From positions 1-64,000 of IMG/VR virus record IMGVR_UViG_3300048016_000072: a stretch of DNA of 64,000 bases. The stretch is one strand, 5' to 3'. The translations under genes and the position numbers were made by a program. A model generated the notes under the pieces. That model made no database searches. It was not told the origin of the DNA and worked only from the letters and a program-made list of their open reading frames with translations. Source of the stretch: a virus. Of the stretch, positions 43,601-51,920 are shown piece after piece; position 1 is the first letter of the stretch; every line of letters starts with the position of its first letter.

Positions 43601-46173
43601 AGAATAGTATCTTCTTAGCATACAAAGTATTAAGTAAGGTATCACCTATTCACTTTGATACAGTATTCCAGAACTTACTAGAAGAGATTGTTACTCAAAA
43701 GAACAAGGGTAAGGGCGGTATTGACAACTATGGTCGAATTAAGTTCAATGCTTTAGCTGAAGATGTTCTTAGCAACTTGAAAGCATATATCTACAGTAGC
43801 CCAGAAGCTGGTTTTATTACTGGTGATATGGAAGAAGAAAGATATAGACTTCTTGTTGGTACAGAACAAAATCCTTCTTTAGCTGAGCGTATTCTTGCAT
43901 TAAACATCAAGTATCCAGAGTTAAGAAACAACTACTTCTTTGCTAGATTAAAACCCGTTATACCAATAGGTAAAACAAGACTAAGCATTAAATCAGTAGA
44001 GTATAAGTCTCCATTTAGTCAAGACATTGACGAGCTTGCAAACAATAAAGGCTTCTTAGACTTAATGCTAAACGAAGATCCTGAGATAGCAAGTATTGGT
44101 AAAGACTTAATCAAGTATGCGTTTGTTAGTGGATCTGTTGCAGATAAAGCTTCGTTCTTTAGATACATTCCTATTGAAGTAAGATTGCTTAATAAGCAAC
44201 ACACAGATTTCATTGGTAAGTTCTATGATACGTTTAGACAAAACGTTGATAACTTCTATGAGCAGTATATCATGAATAATCCTGATATGGCTTCTTATAT
44301 TGATAAGGATGCATATAAAGCGTTAACAAATACAAATACTGTAGCAAAAGATTCAAGAGGAGAAAGTATTTATACTTTACCAAAGAACATGACTCATTTG
44401 CTTATAAACAGTTCTTTCCAGTCGCTTGAAGGTTATAAGAATACAGTACCAACATTCCCTAAGTTCTTGCGTTACTATGTTAATAGTCAAATAGTATTGT
44501 TTAAACGTATTGGTGAAAACTCATACAAGAGAATACAAACACTAGGAAACAACTCAGCATATGAATATCAGTTAGGTGTTAATCCAGCAACAATGCGTTC
44601 TGTTGACTTTAGTAACTTGTTACCAAGTCAGAAGCTTGAGAAGATTATTACATCTGATACTAATCCATTTATTGGGTTTGCAGGTAATACTAGTCTTGTT
44701 GTTGATGAGATTGAGTTATCTAATTATGCAACTACGGCAGTATCATTCCCTTATGATACTAACAATCCTAGTAACAAGCATAATATTTTATCATCACGTT
44801 ATAAAGGAAACATTAATACAGGTGAGTATACTGATAGAGATGTAGTTCTTGTATCTGGTGAGCGATTCATTGAGGTGTTATCACCTGATGCTAAGCTTAA
44901 CCATATTACAAGAAACGAAGCTATTGATAAGTTATCTCCAATGTTTGAGGATTTATATGTTCCAAAGCTTGAGAGTATTATAAAAGCAAAAGCATCTGTT
45001 GTATTATACAGCAAAGCAGAAGGCATCAATACTCTTGTAAAGAACTATCTTGAAGCAAAAGGATATAAAGCATCTGAGATTGGTCAGTTTAATAATATTA
45101 AGCTAGAATACGGAGAAGCTATTCCTACACAAGAGCCTGCTGATTTATTTGCTGAGGATACATTCATGCCTCAGATGGATGATGATGTTGTAGTTGCTAG
45201 TATGGACTTGTTTAGTTTTGCTGATATGCCTTCTGATCCTGAGATATTCTTAAGTGGTGAAGATACAAATGCTTCTAACGGATCTCCAATAGCATCTGAT
45301 ACTTCTGTAATAGAAGATTATATTCCTGATGCTGAAGGTGTTAATACACTTGCTTCTGTTCTAACAAAGGTAAGAGCTAATACATCTAATGAGTTCTACA
45401 AAGTATTGATTGACTCACTTAAGTTTACTGGTGATGTGAATAAGATATCAGTTGTATTATCAAAGACTATTGCTGATCCTGCGATATACAATACAGTAAC
45501 TAATCAGATAGTAATTAATCCTGATATTGTATTACAGAGTAACAGTGCTAAGTCAAGAAGTGAAAATCTTGAGGATGCTATTGTTCATGAGTTATTACAT
45601 GGATATACTGCTCAGTCATTGTTCAAGTTAAGTGGTAAGGCTTCTGCTTATAAGATTAAAGAAGAGCGTATGTATGCAGCTTCTATTAAGCAGTTATATC
45701 TATTAACAAGAGAGTCTTTATTATCAAATCCAGAGCATGCTGAAAAACTAAAAGCAGTTATTGCAAAAGTTTCCAACTCTGTGTTTGAAGATAGTGATGC
45801 TAACACTCTTACAGAAGAGGAAAAGAGCATGTACTACGGCTTAACAAGCGAACATGAGTTTGTTAGTATGTTAATGACTGATAAGAAGTTCCAGGAGTTT
45901 ATGAATGGAGTTTCTGTTGACTCATCAAAGAAGACTGTAACATCTAAGTTTGCTGACATATTAAAGCGTTTACTTCAAGCTTTAACAAAAGCATTAGGCA
46001 TGGATGTAAAAACTGACTCAGTATTAGATCAAGGTATAAAAAATATTACTAACTTGCTTAGTGTTGTTGATACAAAGACTGAAGACAGTACAGATACTAC
46101 AGGTCAAACAACCTTGTTTAGTGCAGCGACAGATAATCTTAGTGACTACTCTTTAAACAATCAATGTAAATAA
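37684..46173 (+). CDS. Virion RNA polymerase (crAss-like, DxDxD type) with C-terminal metallopeptidase-like domain
   Basis: 2829 residues. The segment from about 1354 (ARIPNQLHSSMLPIEVAGFL, then IIVPDGITAQMGSDFDVDKL) contains D1394, D1396 and D1398, the DxDxD signature of the two-barrel RNA polymerases related to eukaryotic RNAi polymerases. The crAss-like virion enzyme of Cellulophaga phage phi14:2 has this motif at a similar position. That enzyme is packaged, ejected and transcribes early genes. A coiled-coil block of about 130 residues (about 1415-1545) follows the catalytic loop. The C-terminal region has VHELLHGYTA (H2635, E2636, H2639) with a downstream SEHEF (E2723/E2725), a gluzincin-like zinc peptidase pattern. 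It may mature virion proteins or act in the host. Both start and stop are closely spaced with neighbours. Polymerase assignment is strong; peptidase activity is inferred. Confidence 0.88.
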   Translation: MACLYNISGSEFSEVEVKQILKSAATLPGNEGLSDEQLLDLVKQAVEDRFVNINLFNLVQEQSITNAIFSQFVDELGLLKPGGTYEKSSRVLFADIKSKLKNTALKVKYFTENIATSEEAYNALKESATEDMLSKIPELGILNYKEFSYLGELLDNVTDDENFNKFTEQVIIKLNRLGLKVSSENEIQDFGLTNEYYESLLADAGELFGEDDVDVEDPSVNESFSDSRSFQMNPKDTATTRVKLLFSSIKSDKANLLGLADFVAYDQVFEDLLVLGAGLQHVTYESLQESILEKAQVKPYLLNVHKKLGELQASKNVQLLNEVLTVINKAYTDHTMLLWEKGKEGGVTVKVISSNRNSVVRQIKSDWLELQKVSKLVNKNKFGNLVINTELAKSLKEKYLEIRSGNNLTKKQEFFKELLTSMNIPVDDAYMKHVGAALKANKFRTFKAKSFSDLLATGNVVDNILNTLTADIDTTTESANYEDKNNPIVHERVFNILASLYYDLHSDIYQTGSYQNGENKNIYAYVQPSYLETVKKKLKTKSFLEVLSNRAYSKSSEVVRRLLEDEKTDNESFVYAISYSDSIKEDKKGEIGKVKKNQSPRELILDTYLKHQNNFAKTGYYNMFTLSDKTTAPVIQITKDSLDPSTDFAFFKTKPTVRDSFQFKDAFKNKLYDLAKAEIDRMIAYANYTKKEKLNIANFETASKMFFLFPVLNNRSDAKLNMIRTKIYQGVEPSIEDAQYLKDLIGESIKDDVIKELSNLLRKNIISKGPTSIDPATNRVQTSYYFPFFNNVYMNQLSQLQDSSKAIFAIADLKYNVLRAQINTTQVLGADMALFYKESKLVSANQIKEVFGESMTVNQLLSYNVSTEMTPEEQSKRNIINDVLNGTVLSTVDEFSKRAAMFIAPGSQGTTTWQSTKGKIVDVSLYKMITLKDVIKSNDQFSKIETTDAQEFVTLQEHINRMMSEGRIPLDIYESISDKIAQARKKKTFDYSLSDIELGFVLQPTKPVHSSNSETDGFNEINYVKSSAYPLIPDNTRDSEMDKLRVFMEKNNVGSAAFKTATKTGAPISTLEVFDDNGNFIEPSEAELSSNVQTLSREGLRTQQEIPHQKEMINVVSQMDRQLFEGLDSVLDFMFAGKKLTAAQLKGLKEQIRIALFEGNAEELLDRMGVSITDEYVSFKSERSLANLLKEEAISRNLSINDIRSIATNKDGKLVIPVYLLSNSSKFEGLLTSIFSKVVKLKLTGTSLVQVSAVGTKIKEGELSDKLKSEIVYTEVYDASKGLQYIRKEADAVSKGGKVKKGEVQAAQVFMSQFLKDENGKLINIKDFATKDENGRLILDSTRIPRKLLQLIGARIPNQLHSSMLPIEVAGFLPSYMENTIIVPDGITAQMGSDFDVDKLYAYLSNPKYTYKNSASKLIDELTKEKEAIKDKYKEQLEKADIDLAKLLNSEQQFEIAKLNESIEKYRTRLGYKNLGEKEREQKQRILDGLYEKRSSIYDEVANGVERKKLNQTKYKIKSQRAAELTAINDKIKAQKSQIESVEPVAYESSISDFKNFDPKSLSEEQLFEMYKDIHWSVLTHPTTFDKITSSIDLSDYNDEKELFYKEGIATLPVNFLPFDYNTQINTFLDNRSGKLGTGIFAQLLSFLAEHQDKKTVGFSAGINIKKDSGEIVNLSYLTAEGNTTFKSDATGKTLTRSKTQNASATLNESLDNAKNKNLNVFNLNSASMAPAKLLMSLSSNSGEIADLRYVTRFFPQFIVKYLNEQEEISKDSFAGGQKKYTSEIIADVKMQFINLLSANARELATEDNIGAMPVLNPKELLDLLKEEVVLRPKLNQLMLAYSPADINFKPEDRKVLDEFIMKQLSILTYYETLHAYGTPQSTLLNNSNVISQGVGSNLFTLLSKYRKFQSIAKAADTQYGEGLPVVIKPLKGDPVVVDRLLNIDAIFGKFETDPISESVDFTPTTQTGHAVKNSIFLAYKVLSKVSPIHFDTVFQNLLEEIVTQKNKGKGGIDNYGRIKFNALAEDVLSNLKAYIYSSPEAGFITGDMEEERYRLLVGTEQNPSLAERILALNIKYPELRNNYFFARLKPVIPIGKTRLSIKSVEYKSPFSQDIDELANNKGFLDLMLNEDPEIASIGKDLIKYAFVSGSVADKASFFRYIPIEVRLLNKQHTDFIGKFYDTFRQNVDNFYEQYIMNNPDMASYIDKDAYKALTNTNTVAKDSRGESIYTLPKNMTHLLINSSFQSLEGYKNTVPTFPKFLRYYVNSQIVLFKRIGENSYKRIQTLGNNSAYEYQLGVNPATMRSVDFSNLLPSQKLEKIITSDTNPFIGFAGNTSLVVDEIELSNYATTAVSFPYDTNNPSNKHNILSSRYKGNINTGEYTDRDVVLVSGERFIEVLSPDAKLNHITRNEAIDKLSPMFEDLYVPKLESIIKAKASVVLYSKAEGINTLVKNYLEAKGYKASEIGQFNNIKLEYGEAIPTQEPADLFAEDTFMPQMDDDVVVASMDLFSFADMPSDPEIFLSGEDTNASNGSPIASDTSVIEDYIPDAEGVNTLASVLTKVRANTSNEFYKVLIDSLKFTGDVNKISVVLSKTIADPAIYNTVTNQIVINPDIVLQSNSAKSRSENLEDAIVHELLHGYTAQSLFKLSGKASAYKIKEERMYAASIKQLYLLTRESLLSNPEHAEKLKAVIAKVSNSVFEDSDANTLTEEEKSMYYGLTSEHEFVSMLMTDKKFQEFMNGVSVDSSKKTVTSKFADILKRLLQALTKALGMDVKTDSVLDQGIKNITNLLSVVDTKTEDSTDTTGQTTLFSAATDNLSDYSLNNQCK

Positions 46174-46175
46174 GT

Positions 46176-49100
46176 ATGGCTTGCCTTATTAAAAGAAAGA
46201 ATAACTTAATCACAGATGTGCGTCTACCTGATGGTAAGATAGTATCAACTGCTTATTACGATATATTATCTGGGATTGAGACTAAAGGTCTTCCAGCGGA
46301 GCATGGTGGAAACATCAATGCTTCGTTGCAAAAGCATGTAGGTAAGTACATAAAGAATACTACTGATCCTAGTGAGCAAGCTTTAGGTATTTATCTTACG
46401 TTGTACACACCAAAGTTCCAGTCATGGTATGGTCAGTGGGTAGAAGAGCCAAAGATTAATGCTGATTATACTATTACAAAGGATGGACTTACTCGTTCTA
46501 TCTTTGACTTTATTGAGTTCACTCATCCATTAGATGTTAAGTTATCTTCACGAAGAGTTAAGTCTATAAAAGGATTGCTTCCAACAGTTAAGTTGATGCG
46601 TGATGAGTTAAAAGATCGTATCAAGCAACATGTTGATGCAAGAGAAAGAGCTAAGCTAAACAAAGAGTATTCAAAAGAGCAGAAGATTGAGCGTGAAAAG
46701 TATTATAATGCTTTGATCAAACGTCTTGAGACTCAGATAGATACATTACAAAAAGAGAACAGCATTAAGATTGTTGTTGCTCAAGGTCTAGCTGATATCC
46801 AAACAATAAAAGAGATGTTGTCCGGTTCTGTTGTATCATTAAGTGAGTTATTACTTGCTGATGATATTATAAAGACCTGGACAAACATGGAGCGTTTGTT
46901 TAATATTCCAAACATCATGGAAGTACCTGCTGATTCAGATGGTACTTTTACTACTAGAGATACTTTAATAGAGATTAATGATGCAGCTCAGTCTTTTAAC
47001 AATCGTATTGCTTACTTTGCAAAGAACGAGATACTAAAAGCAATCAACAAAAATGTTGGTGAAGGTCAAGAGGTTACAATAAAAGACATCGAAGCAATGA
47101 AAGATGTCAGCTATTGGAAAGCAAAAGCTCGTGATATCACAACTGTTGATAACAAGCTTGTTGGATACCTAGCTAAGTTGATTACTGAGGTTAATATGCG
47201 TATTGAAAAAGAGCATAACCGTAACCACAAAAAGATTGACGAAGCAACTGCAAAGATCATGGATAATCCTTTGTTCAAAGAGAACGGGTTTGATCTGTTT
47301 ATTAAGCAGCAAGAGACTAAGAATCCTTTTGGTGAACCTATTAAGACTCTTGGGTTTAAAGGTCGTTTCTCTCAGGAGTGGTATGAGTCTATAAAAAGAA
47401 GATACCGCCAGTTAAAAGAGAATCTTGATACAGCAAAAGATAACAAAGAAGTTGTTGCTGCTGTATGGGCTGAGCATAACCAGTGGGTTAAAGAACACAC
47501 AATTGCTTTTAACTCAGCTCCTTTTATTAATACAAGTGCTTTTACTGATGAGCAAAGACTTAATGTAATAAACGATCTTAAGAATCAAGGCTTTACTGCA
47601 GAAGAGATAAATGACTTTGTTAAACAAGCACGAGCACGTTACTCTCAGTATGTTACTGATGCAGAAACATTCTCTATTAGTTTGCAAGATGATATCATAA
47701 AAGGTGTTGTTGTATTACAACCAGAAGATGGTACTGATGAAGAGTATATAGAGAAGCAAGTTGAAGAGTGGAAAAAGATCAATGATCCGTTAGCATACAA
47801 TGCTTTGATTAATGGTACGCTAAAGTTTGATCGATCAACTGTAACGAAGGGTAGTAAGTACTCTATTAAGATCCCACGTAAGATAGTTAATGGTGCTAAT
47901 AGTAACTACTATGACCAAGATTTTGCTAAGATTGCAGCAGATAAAGACTTATATGAGTTCTATGTTTTCTTCCGTGACTTTATGAAGCAGCAGTTGTCTT
48001 ATCTTCCACAAGATGAGATTGACTCTTTGCAGTCTAACTTCTTACCTGTTGTAACAGAGAGATTAAGCAAAGAGTATGGTTTGTCTGGTCTTAAAGAAGG
48101 GATGAAAGGTATCGATGAGTGGTTCTTTAAAAACTTAACTACAATCGATTACAAGACAGCTGGTAAAGCTGATCCTATTAGCGGCGTAACACGTTATGGT
48201 TTCACGCCACGTTTTATAAACGAGAATGTTCCAGTTGAACAACGCAGTACGGACTTAAATCTTATTGCAAAGCTGTTCAGTGACATGGCTCTTATCTATA
48301 AACATAAGATTGAGGTTCAAGATACTATTGATACGATCAATAATATTGTTCAAGGAGCTACTTCTTCAACAAAGAATGTACGTTTAAAAGGAGATGTTGT
48401 TGTTAGTGAGGCTCCAAAAGTCTTGCAAGAGATGGTTCAAAGTACTGTACTAAGATCATTCTATAGAATAACTCCTGAAGCAGAAGGAGTAATGGACAGA
48501 CCTTTCTACAACTCACTTGAGCTATTAACACTTGGAACATATAAGTCTGAGAAATACAAGCAAGCAAAAGCTCTTGAGAAAGAACTTGAAGCATTATCAC
48601 AAGAGTTAGAGAACAATCGCTCGTTAACAACTGCTGAGCGTAAAAGTATTGAACGTCAGATAACAGAAAAGACAGATGCTTATTATGAACTTGGTGGTAG
48701 AAACTTAAGTATTAGTAGCTTCTTTGATGCATTTAATAAGTTCACAAGAGAGAAAGGTATTGCATTAAACCCATTCTCAGCTGTTCGAAACTTAGCTGTT
48801 GGTGGTGTCAATAACCAGATACATGCTTATGGTAAAGAAGACTTTGATTCAGCACAGTTAAGAAAAGCAACTTCAATATTAAAAACATCTGTTGCTAAGT
48901 ATATATCATGGGGAACGGTTGAGTCAGAGCAATCTGAAAAGATCTTACGTATGATGCTTGATACTAAAACTATTGAAGGAGAAGATAATACCTTTGCTCA
49001 TGCAATAAAAGGATTAAACGGTAGAAGCATGCTTGATACTATCAAGAGTGCTATCCCTAGTCCATTTGGTTTAATGAAGTCAACTGATTACTTCTTTAGA

Positions 49101-49997
49101 TCTCAGACAGCTATTGCTATGTTGTTAAACACAAAAGTCAAGACAACAAAGGGAGAGTTTAATCTATTTGAGATCATGGATAAAGATCTTAATATAGACA
49201 CTGAGAAGTTTGGTGAGTGGGATATGGAGGCGAATGGTGGTAAAACTTTTGATGAAGTATACGATAAGTCAATGATGAAGATTAATCAGATCTCCAAGAA
49301 GCTTCATGGTTTCTCTGGTGATGTTCAGTCATTAGCTGGTAAGGATAATATCATTGGTCGTATACTATTTGTCTTTAGATCATGGTTACCTGAAACATTA
49401 GCTACTCGTTTTGAGACTAAGCGTCACGATCCTATACTAGAGAGAGATACAGAGGGATACTATAAAACATTCTTTGGTAACTTCATAAACGATGATGGTC
49501 TAAGAATAAAGGAATCAATATCAGAGATCATTGATGCTATAACAAAAGGAGAGGTTGAAGGATTAGATAAGATGCAGGTTGCGAATATCAGAAAGATGAT
49601 GATGGAGCTTGCAGCTATTGTAGTACTAGCAGCGACTTATTTAGCATTAAAACTTGCTATTGGAGGTGATGATGAGGATGATGAAGATAAGAAGTATGCA
49701 AACATATTACTTAATCAGCTTACTCTATTGAATCGTGATTTAACATATTATATTAACCCGTTCTCTTTCTCTGAATTATTACAGAATGCTGTACCAATAA
49801 CAGCAACGCTTAATCAGACAAGAGATGCTATTGTAGCAACAACATACTATCTTGCTCGTGTTGAAAAGACAGATGAAGAAGGTACATTAGAATACGATGG
49901 TGAAAGAACTCTACTAAAGATTAGTAAGTCTCTTCCTTGGGTTAATAACGTTAACCGTGTGATTTACTACTCAGGTCGAATGGGTAACGTTAGATAA
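46176..49997 (+). CDS. Large virion protein with C-terminal membrane segment
   Basis: 1273 residues, starting MACLIKRKN two nt after the polymerase stop; the polymerase also begins MACL. It is mostly helical and charged, with coiled-coil stretches at about 150-200 and 800-850. Near the C-terminus, residues 1144-1162 (ELAAIVVLAATYLALKLAIG) form one strong transmembrane-like helix followed by a very acidic turn (GGDDEDDEDKK). That suggests insertion into the host membrane during genome delivery, as for ejection-channel proteins. Last gene of the plus-strand structural block, ended by a bidirectional terminator. It may be an RNA-polymerase-associated subunit or a channel protein; no catalytic motif was found. 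Confidence 0.75.
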   Translation: MACLIKRKNNLITDVRLPDGKIVSTAYYDILSGIETKGLPAEHGGNINASLQKHVGKYIKNTTDPSEQALGIYLTLYTPKFQSWYGQWVEEPKINADYTITKDGLTRSIFDFIEFTHPLDVKLSSRRVKSIKGLLPTVKLMRDELKDRIKQHVDARERAKLNKEYSKEQKIEREKYYNALIKRLETQIDTLQKENSIKIVVAQGLADIQTIKEMLSGSVVSLSELLLADDIIKTWTNMERLFNIPNIMEVPADSDGTFTTRDTLIEINDAAQSFNNRIAYFAKNEILKAINKNVGEGQEVTIKDIEAMKDVSYWKAKARDITTVDNKLVGYLAKLITEVNMRIEKEHNRNHKKIDEATAKIMDNPLFKENGFDLFIKQQETKNPFGEPIKTLGFKGRFSQEWYESIKRRYRQLKENLDTAKDNKEVVAAVWAEHNQWVKEHTIAFNSAPFINTSAFTDEQRLNVINDLKNQGFTAEEINDFVKQARARYSQYVTDAETFSISLQDDIIKGVVVLQPEDGTDEEYIEKQVEEWKKINDPLAYNALINGTLKFDRSTVTKGSKYSIKIPRKIVNGANSNYYDQDFAKIAADKDLYEFYVFFRDFMKQQLSYLPQDEIDSLQSNFLPVVTERLSKEYGLSGLKEGMKGIDEWFFKNLTTIDYKTAGKADPISGVTRYGFTPRFINENVPVEQRSTDLNLIAKLFSDMALIYKHKIEVQDTIDTINNIVQGATSSTKNVRLKGDVVVSEAPKVLQEMVQSTVLRSFYRITPEAEGVMDRPFYNSLELLTLGTYKSEKYKQAKALEKELEALSQELENNRSLTTAERKSIERQITEKTDAYYELGGRNLSISSFFDAFNKFTREKGIALNPFSAVRNLAVGGVNNQIHAYGKEDFDSAQLRKATSILKTSVAKYISWGTVESEQSEKILRMMLDTKTIEGEDNTFAHAIKGLNGRSMLDTIKSAIPSPFGLMKSTDYFFRSQTAIAMLLNTKVKTTKGEFNLFEIMDKDLNIDTEKFGEWDMEANGGKTFDEVYDKSMMKINQISKKLHGFSGDVQSLAGKDNIIGRILFVFRSWLPETLATRFETKRHDPILERDTEGYYKTFFGNFINDDGLRIKESISEIIDAITKGEVEGLDKMQVANIRKMMMELAAIVVLAATYLALKLAIGGDDEDDEDKKYANILLNQLTLLNRDLTYYINPFSFSELLQNAVPITATLNQTRDAIVATTYYLARVEKTDEEGTLEYDGERTLLKISKSLPWVNNVNRVIYYSGRMGNVR

Positions 49998-50028
49998 AAA
50001 AAGAGGGGCTTTAAGGGCCCCTTTTTTA
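49996..50028. terminator. Bidirectional terminator at convergent junction
   Basis: GGGGC (50005-50009) pairs with GCCCC (50017-50021), flanked by AAAAAAAG on the left and TTTTTT on the right. The T-run serves plus-strand transcripts from 49997 and the A-run serves minus-strand transcripts arriving from 50232. It marks the point where the two gene blocks meet. Confidence 0.8.
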
Positions 50029-50232
50029 TTCTTCTTCATCTTGTTCTCCTTGATATGGTTCTAGATCAAACAGCCAGTTCAGTTTTATAGAGAACAATAA
50101 GAAGCCAAATGATAGCTCTTTTCTTGTCCATTGATGATCAGCTGTTGATTCAAGATATTTATTAAGAGTTACGCCTAGTTCAAACGTAAAGTCTGCTAGG
50201 TCTTGTACTGATAGTTCTATACTTGCAAACAT
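50026..50232 (-). CDS. Small hypothetical protein
   Basis: 68 residues (starts MFASIELSVQDLADFTFELG), with alternating hydrophobic segments (FGFLLFSIKLNWLFDL) and an acidic tail ending QDEEE. It lies downstream of the terminator at 50251-50292, so it is expressed either by readthrough or from a promoter I could not identify. The reading frame is plausible as protein and no competing gene overlaps it. Function unknown. Confidence 0.5.
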   Translation of the reverse strand: MFASIELSVQDLADFTFELGVTLNKYLESTADHQWTRKELSFGFLLFSIKLNWLFDLEPYQGEQDEEE

Positions 50233-50250
50233 TGATTGTTAGTTTAAGTG

Positions 50251-50292
50251 AAAAAAAAATGCTGCCTTTTTCCGTTTGGAAGGTAGGCAGCA
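50251..50292 (-). terminator. Rho-independent terminator of the nucleotide-metabolism genes
   Basis: Read on the minus strand, TGCTGCC (50292-50286) pairs with GGCAGCA (50266-50260), with inner pairing around a GTTT-type loop, followed by nine T (50259-50251). It ends the gene run 54266-50336. Confidence 0.85.
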
Positions 50293-50335
50293 ACCGAACT
50301 ACACAATAACATACAAGTGATACAAAGATACTTAA

Positions 50336-51052
50336 TTATAGCATATCTCCTAACTGTATCTTAACTTTTTCTATTAGATCTTCTATGGATCCGTTGTTCT
50401 CTATAACAACATCAAAGTCCCAATCGTCAAGGGCAATCTCACTAGGGTGAGTACCTTTCTGTTCTCCTGGTCTAGTTACTTTAACTATAATCCCCCCTTT
50501 GCTTTTTATAGCTTGTGCTTCATTAGGAAAACGTGTATCAGTAATAAGCCATTGAGAACAGTCAAATCCATGTGGGGAATGATCTGAGTGAGTACACTCG
50601 TAGTCAGCAAACAGAGCGTTTACCCATACGTTCTCATGTAAACAATCTCTCATACACTCAGTACCTACTTTTTGTAAGAGCTCTCTTACTGTTAAAGGTA
50701 CTTCGTATGTTTCATTACCTGTCATCCACGGAGCATCACTATTATAAAGTCTTGTCTGATTCCACTCAGGACCTAACTCAGTTTTCTTAAACTCCTGGTC
50801 TTCAAAGTCATGTACCCTAATACCCGTAAGTAAACTAGCTACTTCCTTTAGTTTACCAGCAAACTTCTTTATCTCCCAATCAGAGTGATAGTAATAACCA
50901 TAAGCATCTGGATTACTATGTCCTCTAAGAAACTCTTCATACGTTCTATTCCTTTGCTGAGATGCTTCAGAACTTAAATACTGTATGATCTTACCAACTG
51001 TATCTTTCCCTGAGAAAATCTTGCCAGAGATGCCAATTAGATTCTGTTTCAT
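50336..51052 (-). CDS. Deoxynucleoside monophosphate kinase
   Basis: 238 residues. The N-terminal P-loop GISGKIFSGKDT (residues about 7-18) matches T4 gene 1-type dNMP kinases and adenylate-kinase-like P-loop enzymes. A later 'WLITDTRFPNEAQAI' (about 168-182) is the conserved D-x-R-F-x-N-E motif of that family. The enzyme phosphorylates dNMPs to dNDPs in the cytoplasm to supply phage DNA synthesis. Its start overlaps the stop of the cREC gene by 4 nt. It is the last gene before a strong terminator and works with the dUTPase two genes upstream. Confidence 0.85.
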   Translation of the reverse strand: MKQNLIGISGKIFSGKDTVGKIIQYLSSEASQQRNRTYEEFLRGHSNPDAYGYYYHSDWEIKKFAGKLKEVASLLTGIRVHDFEDQEFKKTELGPEWNQTRLYNSDAPWMTGNETYEVPLTVRELLQKVGTECMRDCLHENVWVNALFADYECTHSDHSPHGFDCSQWLITDTRFPNEAQAIKSKGGIIVKVTRPGEQKGTHPSEIALDDWDFDVVIENNGSIEDLIEKVKIQLGDML

Positions 51053-51492
51053 TCTTCAGTTACTTTAAAGGGTATTCTTCCAAGATAACAGTCTTGAGTA
51101 AGCCCAAGGTGTTTCTTAAAACTATTAATACAACTCTGAATGTTATTAGACCCTACAGGATTATGACTATGAACAGCACATGTCTTTGGAGCGACATTAT
51201 TATCCATACAATATTCTGTTAACCACATAGCACAGTGTAGACCAGTCTTTTCTTTATAGTCATCGTACTTAGGATCTTGGAAACCCTGAGCTAATACTTG
51301 AGCAAAGTAATCATTAGTATGTTCTTTACCTAAGTCATGGTCAAACGATATAAAGTCAGGTATACCATGCTGAGTTATGTATTCAACAAACTGATCATAA
51401 TTTCTAACAACAACCCAGGGATGATATCCAGGTTTATCTTCTAATGGAGTACGTACATCATCAAGATATAAGCAAGTCTTTAGTTGTGTCAT
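51049..51492 (-). CDS. cREC (cyclic-phosphate receiver-like) domain protein
   Basis: 147 residues. CLYLDDVRTPLED at the start, FISFDHDLGKEH in the middle, GLHCAMWLTEYCMDNN and AVHSHNPVGSNNIQ later match the receiver-like 'cyclic-phosphate processing' family (cREC) found in many phages and bacteria. The acidic pair near the N-terminus and the DHDLG motif mimic the phosphoacceptor pocket of response regulators. The biological role of phage copies is not settled; processing of cyclic nucleotide or cyclic-phosphate ends has been proposed. It overlaps both neighbours by 4 nt, so it is translated with the dUTPase and kinase. Confidence 0.75.
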   Translation of the reverse strand: MTQLKTCLYLDDVRTPLEDKPGYHPWVVVRNYDQFVEYITQHGIPDFISFDHDLGKEHTNDYFAQVLAQGFQDPKYDDYKEKTGLHCAMWLTEYCMDNNVAPKTCAVHSHNPVGSNNIQSCINSFKKHLGLTQDCYLGRIPFKVTEE

Positions 51493-51920
51493 TTTCCTGT
51501 TGAACCGTGTCCGCCAGTTCCGCGTTCAGTTTCTGATAACTCATCAACAACCATAAACTCAACTAATGGTACAGGCATGATAATCAACTGAGCAATGCGA
51601 TCACCTATTTTGTAAACAAGATCAGGTGACCATGGATTCTTTAAGTTAAATGTAGCCATAATTTCTCCACGATAGCCACTATCGATAACTCCTACACAGT
51701 TACTTAATACAAGATCATAATTACGTACAGAGGAACGTGGGAACACAAGTCCCACCATTCCTTCTGGTATTTCTACAGCAAGTCCTGTACCATATACTAT
51801 TTGACCTTCTCTACTAGATGCGTCAACTGATGTAGCTACAAGATCTGCACCTGCGTCACCAGGCTTACCAAACTTAGGGGCTACTGCATCAGCATGCAGC
51901 TTTTTTACTTTTACTTTCAT
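51489..51920 (-). CDS. dut: dUTPase
   Basis: 143 residues from ATG at 51920 (MKVKVKKLHADAVAPKFGKP). That ATG overlaps the upstream stop as ATGA; an upstream ATG at 51944 would overlap the previous gene more and add residues unlike the family. All five trimeric dUTPase motifs are present in order: AGADLVATS, FPRSSVRN, GVIDSGYRGE, GDRIAQLI and RGTGGHGSTG. The usual Phe of motif 5 (GGFGSTG) is His here. The enzyme hydrolyses dUTP to dUMP and PPi, limiting uracil in DNA and supplying dUMP. It overlaps the cREC gene by 4 nt. Confidence 0.92.
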   Translation of the reverse strand: MKVKVKKLHADAVAPKFGKPGDAGADLVATSVDASSREGQIVYGTGLAVEIPEGMVGLVFPRSSVRNYDLVLSNCVGVIDSGYRGEIMATFNLKNPWSPDLVYKIGDRIAQLIIMPVPLVEFMVVDELSETERGTGGHGSTGK

